DNA of 10,150 bases from Dehalococcoidia bacterium. Its GTDB lineage: Bacteria > Chloroflexota > Dehalococcoidia > SAR202 > UBA11138. Shown here piece after piece: positions 1 through 7,364 of the stretch; the stretch's first letter is position 1, and every line of letters begins with the position of its first letter. Location of the stretch: contig JAAXHZ010000030.1 of assembly GCA_012270625.1 (NCBI GenBank), positions 1 to 10,150 on the forward strand, in the 5' to 3' direction. The notes below the pieces were generated by a model. That model was not told the DNA's origin. It saw only the letters and a program-made list of their open reading frames with translations, and searched no databases. Position numbers and translations under genes: made by a program.

Positions 1-1640
1 GCAAGGTTATCGGAAGCTATCTCATATCGCGGACGCTCAAGGAGGAGGGCGTGGACACGCTCTTCTACCTTATGGGCGGACCCAACTTCGACATCGTCAT
101 GGCTGCCGAGGACCTCGGCATTCGCTGCGTGGACTTCAGACACGAGCAGGCGGCCGCGTTCGCCGCGCACGCCTACGCGCGCGTCACTGGCAAGCCCGGC
201 GTCTGCACTGCCGCCTCCGGCCCTGGAACCCTCAACCTGCTCACCGGCGTGTACACCGCCGCGATCGACTGCGCGCCAATGGTCATTCTAGGCGGCGCGG
301 GTCCGGTCCACGAGATCGGCCGCGAGGCATTTCAGGAGGTGGACCAGGTCGGCATCATGGAGCCGATGATGAAGTGGGTGCATCAGACCACCCAGGCCGC
401 GCGCTACCCCGAGGTCGTCAGCATGGCCTTCCGCAAAGCCACCACCGGACGTCCTGGCCCTGTCTATATCGACTGCGGCGCAGATGTTCTCTACGAAGAG
501 ATCGACGAGGAAGACGCCATAACACCCTGGCGCGCCGAGAGACGCAGCAGACCCGCCGCCGAGGCGGACGTCGTAAGGGAGACCATCGACATGCTTGCCG
601 CCGCTGAGCGGCCGATGATCTTCGCTGGTGGTGGAGCGTTCTTCTCCGGGGCGGCGGATGAGCTGACTGAGCTTGTCGATCTGACCTCGACTCCCTTCTA
701 CACAGCCCCGATGTCCCGCGGGCTGGTAGCTGAGGACCACGTCGTATCCTTCCAGGCGGCGCGAAGCACCGCCATGCGCGAGACCGACTTCGTCCTGGTC
801 GTCGGCACCAGGCTGAACTGGATGGTCCAGTACGGGCACCGCTTCAATCGAGATGCCAAGGTCGTACAGATCGACATCGATGCCGCTGAGCTCGGACACA
901 ACCGCGACATCGACCTCGGCATCGTAGGCGACGCCAAGGCGGTGATGTCGCAGCTCGTCGAGGAGGCGCGGAATCGTGAGGCCGACTGGGCCGGCCGCCT
1001 GGAGTCAGACTGGATCCTGCGCCTGCGTGACGTAGAAGACCAGCGTGCCGCGCAGGGAGCCGCTCTCCTGAATTCTGATCAGACTCCGATGCACCCGCTG
1101 CGTCTCTGCAAGGAGATCCGAGAGTTCCTGGATCGCGACGCGATTGTCTCAGTGGATGGCAACGAGATACTGCACTTCGGACGCCAGTCCATTCCGACGT
1201 TCGAGCCCGGACACAGGCTGAACTCGGGCGTCACCGGCACAATGGGCGTCGGTCTGCCATACGGCATAGGCGCGAAGCTCGCCAAGCCCGACAAGCAGGT
1301 GCTGGTGCTGCACGGCGACGGCTCGATGGGCATGAACGCGATGGAGCTGGACACCTGTGTCCGCCACAACATCCCGGTGGTGACCGTGATCTCCAACAAC
1401 GCCGGCTGGACCGCGCGGACGCCCGACCGCCGCAAGCCCGGACGCGAGCTCGGCTTCACCAACTTCGACGGCATGGCCCGCGAGCTCGGCGCCTACGGCG
1501 AGACGGTCGAAGACCCCAACGAGATCAAGCCTGCCCTCCAGCGCGCGTTCGACAGCGGCAAGCCCGCAGTCATCAACGCCATAGTAGAGCCAACCGCCGC
1601 CGGCGTGTCCCGGGCCTGGGGTGGCTCACGCATGGAGTAG
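1..1640 (+). CDS. Thiamine-diphosphate-dependent enzyme, acetolactate synthase / 2-hydroxyacyl-CoA lyase superfamily (5' end missing)
   Basis: The frame is open from base 3, and the residues before the GTG at 51 (IGSYLISRTLKEEG) match the usual N-terminus of this superfamily. The real start therefore lies left of the window and GTG 51 is internal. Three domains are visible: an N-terminal pyrimidine-binding domain with the glutamate that activates ThDP (RHEQ, Glu codon at 144-146); a central Rossmann-like domain with RPMIFAGGG and VLVVGTRLNW; and a C-terminal pyrophosphate/Mg-binding domain with the GDG...NN motif (1314-1322 to 1395-1400). Family members catalyse carboligation or decarboxylation of 2-oxoacids, or cleavage or decarboxylation of acyl-CoAs, in the cytoplasm. 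I cannot choose between acetolactate synthase, oxalyl-CoA decarboxylase, hydroxyacyl-CoA lyase or a lineage-specific decarboxylase. No regulatory-subunit gene follows, which weakens a true biosynthetic IlvB assignment. The stop is TAG at 1638, followed by a terminator; the next genes are convergent. Confidence 0.9.
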   Translation, partial: KVIGSYLISRTLKEEGVDTLFYLMGGPNFDIVMAAEDLGIRCVDFRHEQAAAFAAHAYARVTGKPGVCTAASGPGTLNLLTGVYTAAIDCAPMVILGGAGPVHEIGREAFQEVDQVGIMEPMMKWVHQTTQAARYPEVVSMAFRKATTGRPGPVYIDCGADVLYEEIDEEDAITPWRAERRSRPAAEADVVRETIDMLAAAERPMIFAGGGAFFSGAADELTELVDLTSTPFYTAPMSRGLVAEDHVVSFQAARSTAMRETDFVLVVGTRLNWMVQYGHRFNRDAKVVQIDIDAAELGHNRDIDLGIVGDAKAVMSQLVEEARNREADWAGRLESDWILRLRDVEDQRAAQGAALLNSDQTPMHPLRLCKEIREFLDRDAIVSVDGNEILHFGRQSIPTFEPGHRLNSGVTGTMGVGLPYGIGAKLAKPDKQVLVLHGDGSMGMNAMELDTCVRHNIPVVTVISNNAGWTARTPDRRKPGRELGFTNFDGMARELGAYGETVEDPNEIKPALQRAFDSGKPAVINAIVEPTAAGVSRAWGGSRME

Positions 1641-1678
1641 AGACTAGAAGCCCTACTGGAATCGGAATCTAATCAAGC

Positions 1679-1713
1679 AGGGGACAGATCCATATCTGTC
1701 CCCTTGTGTTTTT
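1679..1713 (+). terminator. Rho-independent terminator after the ThDP enzyme
   Basis: A perfect 11-bp inverted repeat (1679-1689 with 1694-1704, arm AGGGGACAGAT, 4-nt loop CCAT) is followed by a T-rich run (TTGTGTTTTTGTG). It starts 38 nt after the stop codon. The T-run is only on the + side, so termination of the + gene is favoured. The hairpin could also slow transcripts arriving on the minus strand, whose last gene ends about 95 nt away. Confidence 0.75.
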
Positions 1714-1797
1714 GTGTCGAATGACTGTACATAGCGCTGCCTGCATTCAACTTTGGCTGGGATGATCGTTCGTCCAGAGCTCGACGAAGAACAAGCT

Positions 1798-3225
1798 CTA
1801 GTTCTCGTCCCCCAGCCACTCGACCATGAGGATTCCGATCTCTGCGGCGCGGCCCAGCAGCTCAGGATTGACATGCTGGATCTCGTCCGCCGGCGAGTTG
1901 ATTCGCGATAGGTCGTTAGAGAGCATCCACATCACCGGGATGCCTGCCTCACCAAACGGCGTGTGGTCGCTTGCCCATCCTCTCTGGTTCCCTTCATGGA
2001 AGAGAGTCAGTCCGAGAGTGTCCCCGATTCGCAGCGCCCGATCGACCAGTTCGCCGTCGCCAGCCACGCCGAGCGCCGTCCCGGAACCGAATGCGTCGAA
2101 GTTCAGCATGGCGATCGTATTGTCGATCTCTTGCTGGCTCATGTTGTCCGCGTAGTGGCGACTGCCGAACAGCCCGACCTCCTCTGCACCGAACAGGATG
2201 ATCCGCACATCGAACGGGTAGTCACGCTCGGCTATATGGTCCGCAATGGTCAGCACCGTAGAGACGCCTGACCCGTTGTCGCTCGCTCCCTGGGTGTTCG
2301 GCACAGTGTCGTAGTGCGCGCCGATTATGACGGTTCGCTCGCCGCTCGCGGTCCTTTCCATGTCTGCGATGACGTTCCTCGATGGTGATACCTGCTCCCC
2401 AGCCGAGATTGTCGCTGCTACTTCGCCTTGCTCCATGAGGTCGAGCAGCATCAGCCCGTCCTCCTGACTAATCGCGACCGCAGGGATGGTCGGATAGTCG
2501 GCGAACCTCCCGAAGAACAGCCCACGCTCGTTGTTGAAAACAATCGCTCCAACAGCACGAGCTTCGGCGACTCGCTTGACCTTCTCCTCGAACGTGATGT
2601 CGCCGCGTTCTATCAGCGCGATTCGGCCTGCCAGCCCCTCAGAAGGAATGTCCTCCTCGAACGCGCGGCCCACGTCTGACAGCAGACCTACGGAGATGCC
2701 AGAGAGCGTCATCGCAATAGGGAGAGCTCTCACCTCGTCCGGTGTGGACACTCCAGACGACGACAGGGTCACGCTCGCCACGGTCTGGGTAACGCTGAAG
2801 TCTTGGAGCGAAGTGTCGTAGCCGAGATCGCTGAGCCGTACTTGCAGGTGTCGAGCCGCCTCCAGCTCCTGGTCAGTCGCACTCTCTCTCGGACTGTACT
2901 CTTCGGTAAGCTCTTGAAGCGTCTTGAAGACCATGTCCGCAAGCACACTCGGCGCTGCCGGGGTTCTTATGACAGCAGGCGCGGGAGTAGGGGTAGGTCG
3001 CGGCGCCGGTGTCTGCGTGGGCAGCATCGGCATTGGAGTCGGCGATGGCCTCGGCGTCGCTGTCGGCCCCGGTTCGACTGTCGCAGTTGGGGGCGCCGCG
3101 GTCTCCGTGGGGACAGCAGCTACTGGGGGTGGAGCCTCTTCGGTACCGCACGCGACGAGTACGGCCATCGCAACGACGACGGTTAGCAGGACGCGGGCGG
3201 TGAGAGACTTAGGGAGAAGTTTCAT
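1798..3225 (-). CDS. M28-family zinc peptidase lipoprotein with PA domain (copy 1, operon-distal)
   Basis: Predicted 475-residue exported lipoprotein. Residues 1-25 form a signal peptide (basic n-region, hydrophobic core) ending in lipobox LVAC with Cys26 as the lipidation site. A Pro/Thr/Ala-rich linker follows to about residue 90, probably a spacer from the membrane. Residues ~190-285 resemble a protease-associated (PA) domain (GRIALIERG, ARAVGAIVFNN). The peptidase core follows, with metal-ligand and catalytic motifs AHYD (His304), ASDNGSG (Asp316), AEE (Glu348 as base, Glu349 as ligand) and NFD (Asp377), plus SDHTPF (420-424). M28 enzymes are di-zinc aminopeptidases or carboxypeptidases, so the likely role is peptide trimming outside the membrane; the substrate is unknown. 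Oddity: the usual final ligand motif (HTPxDT) reads NSPADE, with Asn443 where His is expected. Its paralog lies immediately upstream. ATG 3225 is chosen because it gives a complete signal peptide, although no clear Shine-Dalgarno precedes it. Confidence 0.9.
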   Translation of the reverse strand: MKLLPKSLTARVLLTVVVAMAVLVACGTEEAPPPVAAVPTETAAPPTATVEPGPTATPRPSPTPMPMLPTQTPAPRPTPTPAPAVIRTPAAPSVLADMVFKTLQELTEEYSPRESATDQELEAARHLQVRLSDLGYDTSLQDFSVTQTVASVTLSSSGVSTPDEVRALPIAMTLSGISVGLLSDVGRAFEEDIPSEGLAGRIALIERGDITFEEKVKRVAEARAVGAIVFNNERGLFFGRFADYPTIPAVAISQEDGLMLLDLMEQGEVAATISAGEQVSPSRNVIADMERTASGERTVIIGAHYDTVPNTQGASDNGSGVSTVLTIADHIAERDYPFDVRIILFGAEEVGLFGSRHYADNMSQQEIDNTIAMLNFDAFGSGTALGVAGDGELVDRALRIGDTLGLTLFHEGNQRGWASDHTPFGEAGIPVMWMLSNDLSRINSPADEIQHVNPELLGRAAEIGILMVEWLGDEN

Positions 3226-3326
3226 GGTGTGAGGTTACAGCTTTCGTATTTGCAGTTACAACGATTTCGGCTGCTGGCGCTAGGTTGGGTCATGTCGCAG
3301 CTAGAAGACGCAGCCGATAGGAGTGT

Positions 3327-3350
3327 AGGGGCGGTTCGTGAACCGTCCTT
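3327..3350. repeat. Palindromic hairpin at the end of the upstream M28 gene
   Basis: On the + strand the arms are AGGGGCGGTT and AACCGTCCTT around the loop CGTG. All ten positions can pair, two of them as G-T. The hairpin overlaps the TAA stop of the 3349-4707 gene. On the minus strand it is followed by CTACACTCC rather than a T-run, so it is a poor intrinsic terminator. A REP-like dispersed repeat or an mRNA 3'-end stabiliser is more plausible. The other ~100 bp of this gap (3226-3326) show no convincing promoter or RNA structure. Confidence 0.5.
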
Positions 3351-4707
3351 ACCTCATCTCATCTGCCAGCGAGTCCAGCATGGCAATGCCGGTCTCGGCG
3401 GCGTAACCGAGCAGGTCGGGGTTTATGTGCTCGATGGTGTCTTCCGGGGAGTTGATGCGGGAGATGTCGCTGGACGACAGGAACAGCGTCGGGATTCCGG
3501 CCTCTTGGAACGGCGCGTGGTCGCTGTTCGACATTCCACCACCTTCCAGGCTGATGGATGCGCCGAGTTCTCTCCCGATATCAATAGCTTCCGATGTAAG
3601 GTCGAAGTCACCACTCACTGTGAGCGAGTTCCCCGAACCGAGCGCGTCGAAGTTCAGCATCGCGATCGTGCTGTCTATCTCCTGATAATGGCTCATTCTT
3701 TCGACGTAGCGCTCGCTGCCAAACAGTCCAAACTCCTCTGCTCCGAACAGGACGATTCGGATGTCGAAAGGGTAGTCTCGTTCTGCAACGTGCCTGGCGA
3801 CGGTCAGCAGCGCGGCCAGGCCAGAGCCGTTGTCGCTGGCGCCTTGTGAATTGGTCGCCGTGTCGTAGTGCGCGCCGAGGATGACTCGCCGCTGCGGGCG
3901 GTCGATGTCCTCACTTCCACGCATGGTCGCCACCACGTTCTGGGAGAACAGCTTCCTTTCGTTGACAGCGACGGCAGCCGTTACTTCCTCCTGTTGGATG
4001 AGTCTCAGAAGTGCGGAACCATGGCTGCCTCCTGAGTATGCTGAGATCACCGGTATGGTCTGGGGGCCGTAGGGTGACAGCGCGCCAAAGAGGTGATCTT
4101 CGGTAGTCAAGACCATCGCTCCAGCTGCGCCCGCCTTCGTGACACGGCGAATCTGCTCATCAAAAGCGCTCGCGCCGTGCTCCATGAGCGCGATCCTGCC
4201 ATTAAGTCCCTCGTCCGGTATGTCTTCGTTGAGCGCCTCTCCCACGAATGTCAGCAGGCCAGTGGCGGAGCCGGCTGACATCGTGACCGCCCCCGGGTGC
4301 AGATGCGAGCGCTCGGTGTTCATCAGCGGCTTGCCATCATCGGATGTCAGGTGTACGTCGGCCCAGATGATATGGGGAGTGTCGAACTCCTGGAGCGAGG
4401 TGTCGTAGCCAAGCGCGTCGAGGTTCTTTTGGAGGTAGAGCGCCGCGTCCAACTCCTGGTCGGTCCCGCTCTCACGAGGGCTGTACTGCATGGTTAGCGT
4501 ATTCAGAGCGGCATATGCCTCGTCTGCCAGCGCGCTTGCCTCAGGCGTGGGTAGTATTAGAACCGCGCCGGGCGTCGGAGTAGGTCGCGGAGCTGCCGGC
4601 CACTGCTCAGCCATCTGTGCGGAATCGTTGCACGCGGCGAGGACGACTGCCGCGGCCACGGCGGTTAGCAGGATGCGGGCGGTGTTAACGATCAGGGGGA
4701 TGTTCAT
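3349..4707 (-). CDS. M28-family zinc peptidase lipoprotein with PA domain (copy 2, operon-proximal)
   Basis: Predicted 452-residue paralog of the neighbouring gene with the same architecture. The signal peptide ends in lipobox LAAC (Cys26), and the Pro/Thr linker is much shorter (about residues 27-58). A conserved YSPRESGTDQELDAA segment comes next. The PA-like domain contains GRIALMEHG and AGAAGAMVL. The M28 core has AHYD (His280), ASDNGSG (Asp292), AEE (Glu324/Glu325), NFD (Asp354) and SDHAPF (395-400). As in the other copy, the expected last zinc-ligand His is replaced: the motif reads NSPEDT, with Asn419. This suggests the substitution predates the duplication or is a subfamily trait. The protein is expected to be anchored outside the cytoplasmic membrane and to cleave peptides; the substrate is unknown. 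The gene begins 33 nt after the MMPL stop, which suggests co-transcription. No clear Shine-Dalgarno is visible before ATG 4707. Confidence 0.9.
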   Translation of the reverse strand: MNIPLIVNTARILLTAVAAAVVLAACNDSAQMAEQWPAAPRPTPTPGAVLILPTPEASALADEAYAALNTLTMQYSPRESGTDQELDAALYLQKNLDALGYDTSLQEFDTPHIIWADVHLTSDDGKPLMNTERSHLHPGAVTMSAGSATGLLTFVGEALNEDIPDEGLNGRIALMEHGASAFDEQIRRVTKAGAAGAMVLTTEDHLFGALSPYGPQTIPVISAYSGGSHGSALLRLIQQEEVTAAVAVNERKLFSQNVVATMRGSEDIDRPQRRVILGAHYDTATNSQGASDNGSGLAALLTVARHVAERDYPFDIRIVLFGAEEFGLFGSERYVERMSHYQEIDSTIAMLNFDALGSGNSLTVSGDFDLTSEAIDIGRELGASISLEGGGMSNSDHAPFQEAGIPTLFLSSSDISRINSPEDTIEHINPDLLGYAAETGIAMLDSLADEMR

Positions 4708-4740
4708 GCTGGAGTGTAGTCTATCCCATTTGGTCTGCGG

Positions 4741-6993
4741 TCAAACCGTCCGTGAGTCTATCTCGACTGTCTGAGGGGCGCGCATCCACCGCGGCGCCCA
4801 CCAGTTAAGGCTCGACATCACTCTCATCAACGCGGGCACCAGCAGCGCGCGCACGATTGTAGAGTCCACCAGCACCGCGATTGCCGTTCCCAGTCCGAGC
4901 GCCTTGATTATCAGTATATCGCCGGTGGCGAATCCCGCCGAGACCAGTATAAGAATCGCCGCCGCGCTTGTGATGATACGTCCCGACCGCTCCATGCCCA
5001 CAGCGACAGCCCTCGTGTTGTCTCCGGTGTGCTCGTACTCTTCCTTGACCCTGCTGAGCAGGAACACCTCGTAGTCCATGCTCAGCCCGAACACTACCGA
5101 GAATACCAGTATGGGCACAGTCGCTTCGGTGAAGCCTTCTGCTGTGAATCCCAGCAAGCGCTCGAAATTGCCCTGCTGGAACACTAACACCAGCGCCCCA
5201 AAGCTCGCGAGGATGCTGAGCGCGTTGAGAGCCACCGCCTTGAGGGGCAGGATAACCGACCGGAACAGCAAGAGCAGCGCAACATAAGTGACGATCACCA
5301 CGTAAACGATCACCCTCGGGAAGTCGGAGTACATGCTGTCCACGGCGTCCTGGAGGTCTGCGGTAACGCCGGTGACCCGGACCGTCATGTCTCCGCCCGG
5401 TGGGTTCGAGCGGATATCGGATACCAGCGCCTTGCTCTCGTTCGAGGTCGGAGAATGCCTGGGCACCACTCGGACTATCTGGGTGCGCAGGTCGTCGCTG
5501 ACCAGCTCACTGAACACGGCGAAGGCTTCTTCGCTTCCAGCAGGAGCCGATTCACTGAGGCTGGAAAGCTCTTGGATCTGCTCCCTCGCCATGCGCGGTC
5601 CAGCGCTGAAGATGCTATCGACGCGAAGTACCCTGGGGTCTCTCTCCATTCGCTCGATGAACTCCAGGTTCGCGGCAATGTTCTCGGCAGATAGCGTAGA
5701 GCTAGGCGAGCTCTCGACCAGAATTACCTGCGACAGCTCACCCGGCCCGAACCGCTCGGTGGCCAGGTCCTGTCCCTGTCTCGACTCCGCCTCCTCGGGG
5801 AGGATAGACGCCAACGCGCTTCCCAGGTTGACGCTCAGAAACGGCAGTCCCAGCAGGATCAGGAAAGCCGTGGTCGGGATGATTACGGCTATTGGGTATC
5901 GCATCACCCACCGTGACAGGGTGAACCAGAAGCCGCTTCTCGAAGTCTGGCGTCGCCAGATGGACAGCCTGTCCACACGGTGTCCCAGTATTGTGAACAG
6001 CGCTGGCAGCAGGGTCAGCGCTATCAGCATCGAGAAGAGTATGACGGTGATGCCGCCCACCCCCAGAGAGCGCAGCATCATGAAGTCGAAGAACAGCAGC
6101 CCCGACAGCGCAATCACGGACGTCCCCGCCGAGAACACTATCGCCTTACCGGATGTCTGTATGGTCACTACTACCGCCGAGGCGACTCCGTCTGCGCGCT
6201 GCAGCTCCTCCCTGAACCTGCTGACCATCAGCAGCGAGTAGTCCACTGCCATGCCAAGCCCCAGGAACGACGCGATGTTCAGCACGAATATGGATACGTC
6301 AGTGACCTGCGCGACCAGGAACACCAGCGCGAGCGTCGTCACGACGCTCAGCGCTCCCATCGCCACGGGCAGACCGGCCGCGACCACGCTCCCGAACACG
6401 ATCAGCAGCGCAATGGCCAGCAGGGGTATGGTGATGAGCTCCGCCCGCTGCAGGTCCCGCTCGGAATAGACGCTGAGGTCGGCGAACAGCGCGATCCCCC
6501 CAGTCACCCACACGTCCAGCTCGGTCTCGGCGAGACCGCTCCGAATCGGCCCCACCATGTCCACGGCTTCGTCGATCGAGGCGTCCAGCTCCACGAACGA
6601 GTAAGTGGTCCGTCGGTCGTCGGTTATCAGCGTGTCACCGGGCGCCCCCGTATCTGGGTACGGGGCAAGGCCGTAGAACGTGACTATTCTCACCACGCTG
6701 GGCATCTGCCTCAGCGGAGCGACGGTTCGCTCCACCGCTTCGGCGTAGGCTGGATCATCGACGCTGAGCGAGTCGCTCGAAAATACCAGTGTGACCGACG
6801 ATTCTGTGAGGCCCAGCTCGTCAGCCGCAATGCGCAGCGCGATCCTCGACTCTGTATCGACCTCGCCGAAGCCGTGCTTGAGATCTGGGACTACTCGAGG
6901 AGCAAACGGAACGCTCGCGAGAAACACCGCCACCCAGCCCCCGATGACCCACCATCGGAACCTGATAACGAACGCCGCCAGCCGGGTCAGCAC
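4741..6993 (-). CDS. MMPL/RND-family membrane transporter
   Basis: Predicted 750-residue integral membrane protein with the duplicated MMPL plan: TM1 (WWVIGGWVAVFLASVPF), a large extracytoplasmic loop, a TM bundle, then a second loop and bundle. Each half carries the Asp-Tyr pair linked to proton relay in mycobacterial MmpL3: MAVDYSLL (Asp251-Tyr252) and LSMDYEVF (Asp640-Tyr641). The C-terminal signature GRIITSAAAILI and the end NWWAPRW are typical of the family. Relatives export lipids or other hydrophobic compounds using the proton gradient; the cargo here is unknown. Start choice: I prefer GTG 6993, which has GAGG 8 nt upstream, gives the usual short N-terminus, and lies 23 nt after the previous stop. 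An upstream in-frame GTG at 7083 would add 30 residues but overlap the previous gene by 67 nt. No outer-membrane channel or periplasmic adaptor gene is adjacent, as is usual for MMPL proteins. Confidence 0.92.
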   Translation of the reverse strand: MLTRLAAFVIRFRWWVIGGWVAVFLASVPFAPRVVPDLKHGFGEVDTESRIALRIAADELGLTESSVTLVFSSDSLSVDDPAYAEAVERTVAPLRQMPSVVRIVTFYGLAPYPDTGAPGDTLITDDRRTTYSFVELDASIDEAVDMVGPIRSGLAETELDVWVTGGIALFADLSVYSERDLQRAELITIPLLAIALLIVFGSVVAAGLPVAMGALSVVTTLALVFLVAQVTDVSIFVLNIASFLGLGMAVDYSLLMVSRFREELQRADGVASAVVVTIQTSGKAIVFSAGTSVIALSGLLFFDFMMLRSLGVGGITVILFSMLIALTLLPALFTILGHRVDRLSIWRRQTSRSGFWFTLSRWVMRYPIAVIIPTTAFLILLGLPFLSVNLGSALASILPEEAESRQGQDLATERFGPGELSQVILVESSPSSTLSAENIAANLEFIERMERDPRVLRVDSIFSAGPRMAREQIQELSSLSESAPAGSEEAFAVFSELVSDDLRTQIVRVVPRHSPTSNESKALVSDIRSNPPGGDMTVRVTGVTADLQDAVDSMYSDFPRVIVYVVIVTYVALLLLFRSVILPLKAVALNALSILASFGALVLVFQQGNFERLLGFTAEGFTEATVPILVFSVVFGLSMDYEVFLLSRVKEEYEHTGDNTRAVAVGMERSGRIITSAAAILILVSAGFATGDILIIKALGLGTAIAVLVDSTIVRALLVPALMRVMSSLNWWAPRWMRAPQTVEIDSRTV

Positions 6994-7001
6994 TCCGCCG
7001 G

Positions 7002-7005
7002 CCTC
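7002..7005 (-). promoter_or_regulatory. Ribosome binding site supporting the GTG 6993 start of the MMPL gene
   Basis: GAGG on the minus strand, 8 nt before GTG 6993 and just after the TAG of the DUF4325-type gene. This site decides the MMPL start between GTG 6993 and GTG 7083. Confidence 0.5.
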
Positions 7006-7016
7006 GTCACATCCGG

Positions 7017-7364
7017 CTATGCCTGTGAGATTCGCCAGTGGCCGGGAGAGATTTCTTCGGTAGTCATCTCGTGCGCTCTGCACACGGCGCGGAATCGCGC
7101 GAACTGGTGCTCCGACGTGTTGATGAGGTCGATGACTGGCCCCCCCGTGGAGTCAGGCAGCACACTGTCTTTGATCACGCGCAGAAGTTCATCGAAGAAC
7201 GACGGGGTGACGGCAGCCATATTGGCAAAGTCAACAGTGAGGCTCCCATTGCCGCTCCCATTCTCCAAGATCGCACTGACGATCGGTTGGATCGAACGCG
7301 CTGTTCTACGGGACGATAGCGCCCTGCGCTTTGTAGCATCATAGAGGCTGAGCACTGACATCAC
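7017..7364 (-). CDS. Small STAS-like protein resembling DUF4325
   Basis: Predicted 115-residue soluble cytoplasmic protein. The core TVDFANMAAVTPSFFDELL (residues 43-61) fits the pattern of the DUF4325 STAS-like family: a buried strand ending in DF, then a Ser-Phe-x-Asp-Glu helix start. A second half-strand, GPVIDLINTS, follows. No membrane segment is visible. The family is poorly characterised and commonly lies beside, or fused to, histidine-kinase-type ATPases, as here. By analogy with SpoIIAA/RsbV it may be a binding partner or phosphorylation target, with Ser55 as a candidate acceptor (inference only). The start is ambiguous: the minus strand reads GTGATG, so GTG 7364 overlaps the upstream TGA by 4 nt and ATG 7361 by 1 nt. 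AGGTG at 7375-7379 is 10 nt from GTG and 13 nt from ATG. Translation is probably coupled to the ATPase gene. Confidence 0.8.
   Translation of the reverse strand: MMSVLSLYDATKRRALSSRRTARSIQPIVSAILENGSGNGSLTVDFANMAAVTPSFFDELLRVIKDSVLPDSTGGPVIDLINTSEHQFARFRAVCRAHEMTTEEISPGHWRISQA

Noticed and set aside
1776..1799. A 6-bp inverted repeat (AGAGCT...AGCTCT) as terminator of the minus-strand operon
   Set aside because: The stem is short, the loop is 12 nt, it overlaps the coding end and no T-run follows on the minus strand.
2960..3150. A short-period DNA repeat in the linker-coding region
   Set aside because: The periodic look comes from Pro/Thr/Ala codons of the lipoprotein spacer; the units are not constant enough to call a tandem repeat.
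3226..3326. Promoter for the downstream M28 gene (a TTGTAA-like box on the minus strand)
   Set aside because: No -10-like hexamer lies at suitable spacing; not better than chance.
3229..3849. A 206-codon + strand open frame spanning the gap between the two M28 genes
   Set aside because: Most of it is antisense to the conserved M28 core, and it shows no family motif or ribosome binding site.
5333..6241. A 302-codon + strand open frame opposite the MMPL gene
   Set aside because: Ser/Arg-rich translation without domains, entirely within the MMPL gene.
6994..7083. Extending the MMPL protein upstream to GTG 7083
   Set aside because: This would overlap the DUF4325-type gene by 67 nt and add a charged non-membrane leader. 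GTG 6993 has a better-placed Shine-Dalgarno and the usual MMPL N-terminus. It is not excluded outright.
5980..7344. A 454-codon open frame on the + strand, antisense to the MMPL, DUF4325-type and ATPase genes
   Set aside because: Its translation is rich in Gln, Arg and His with no domain pattern, as expected opposite membrane-protein codons. The minus-strand genes have clear family motifs over the same bases.
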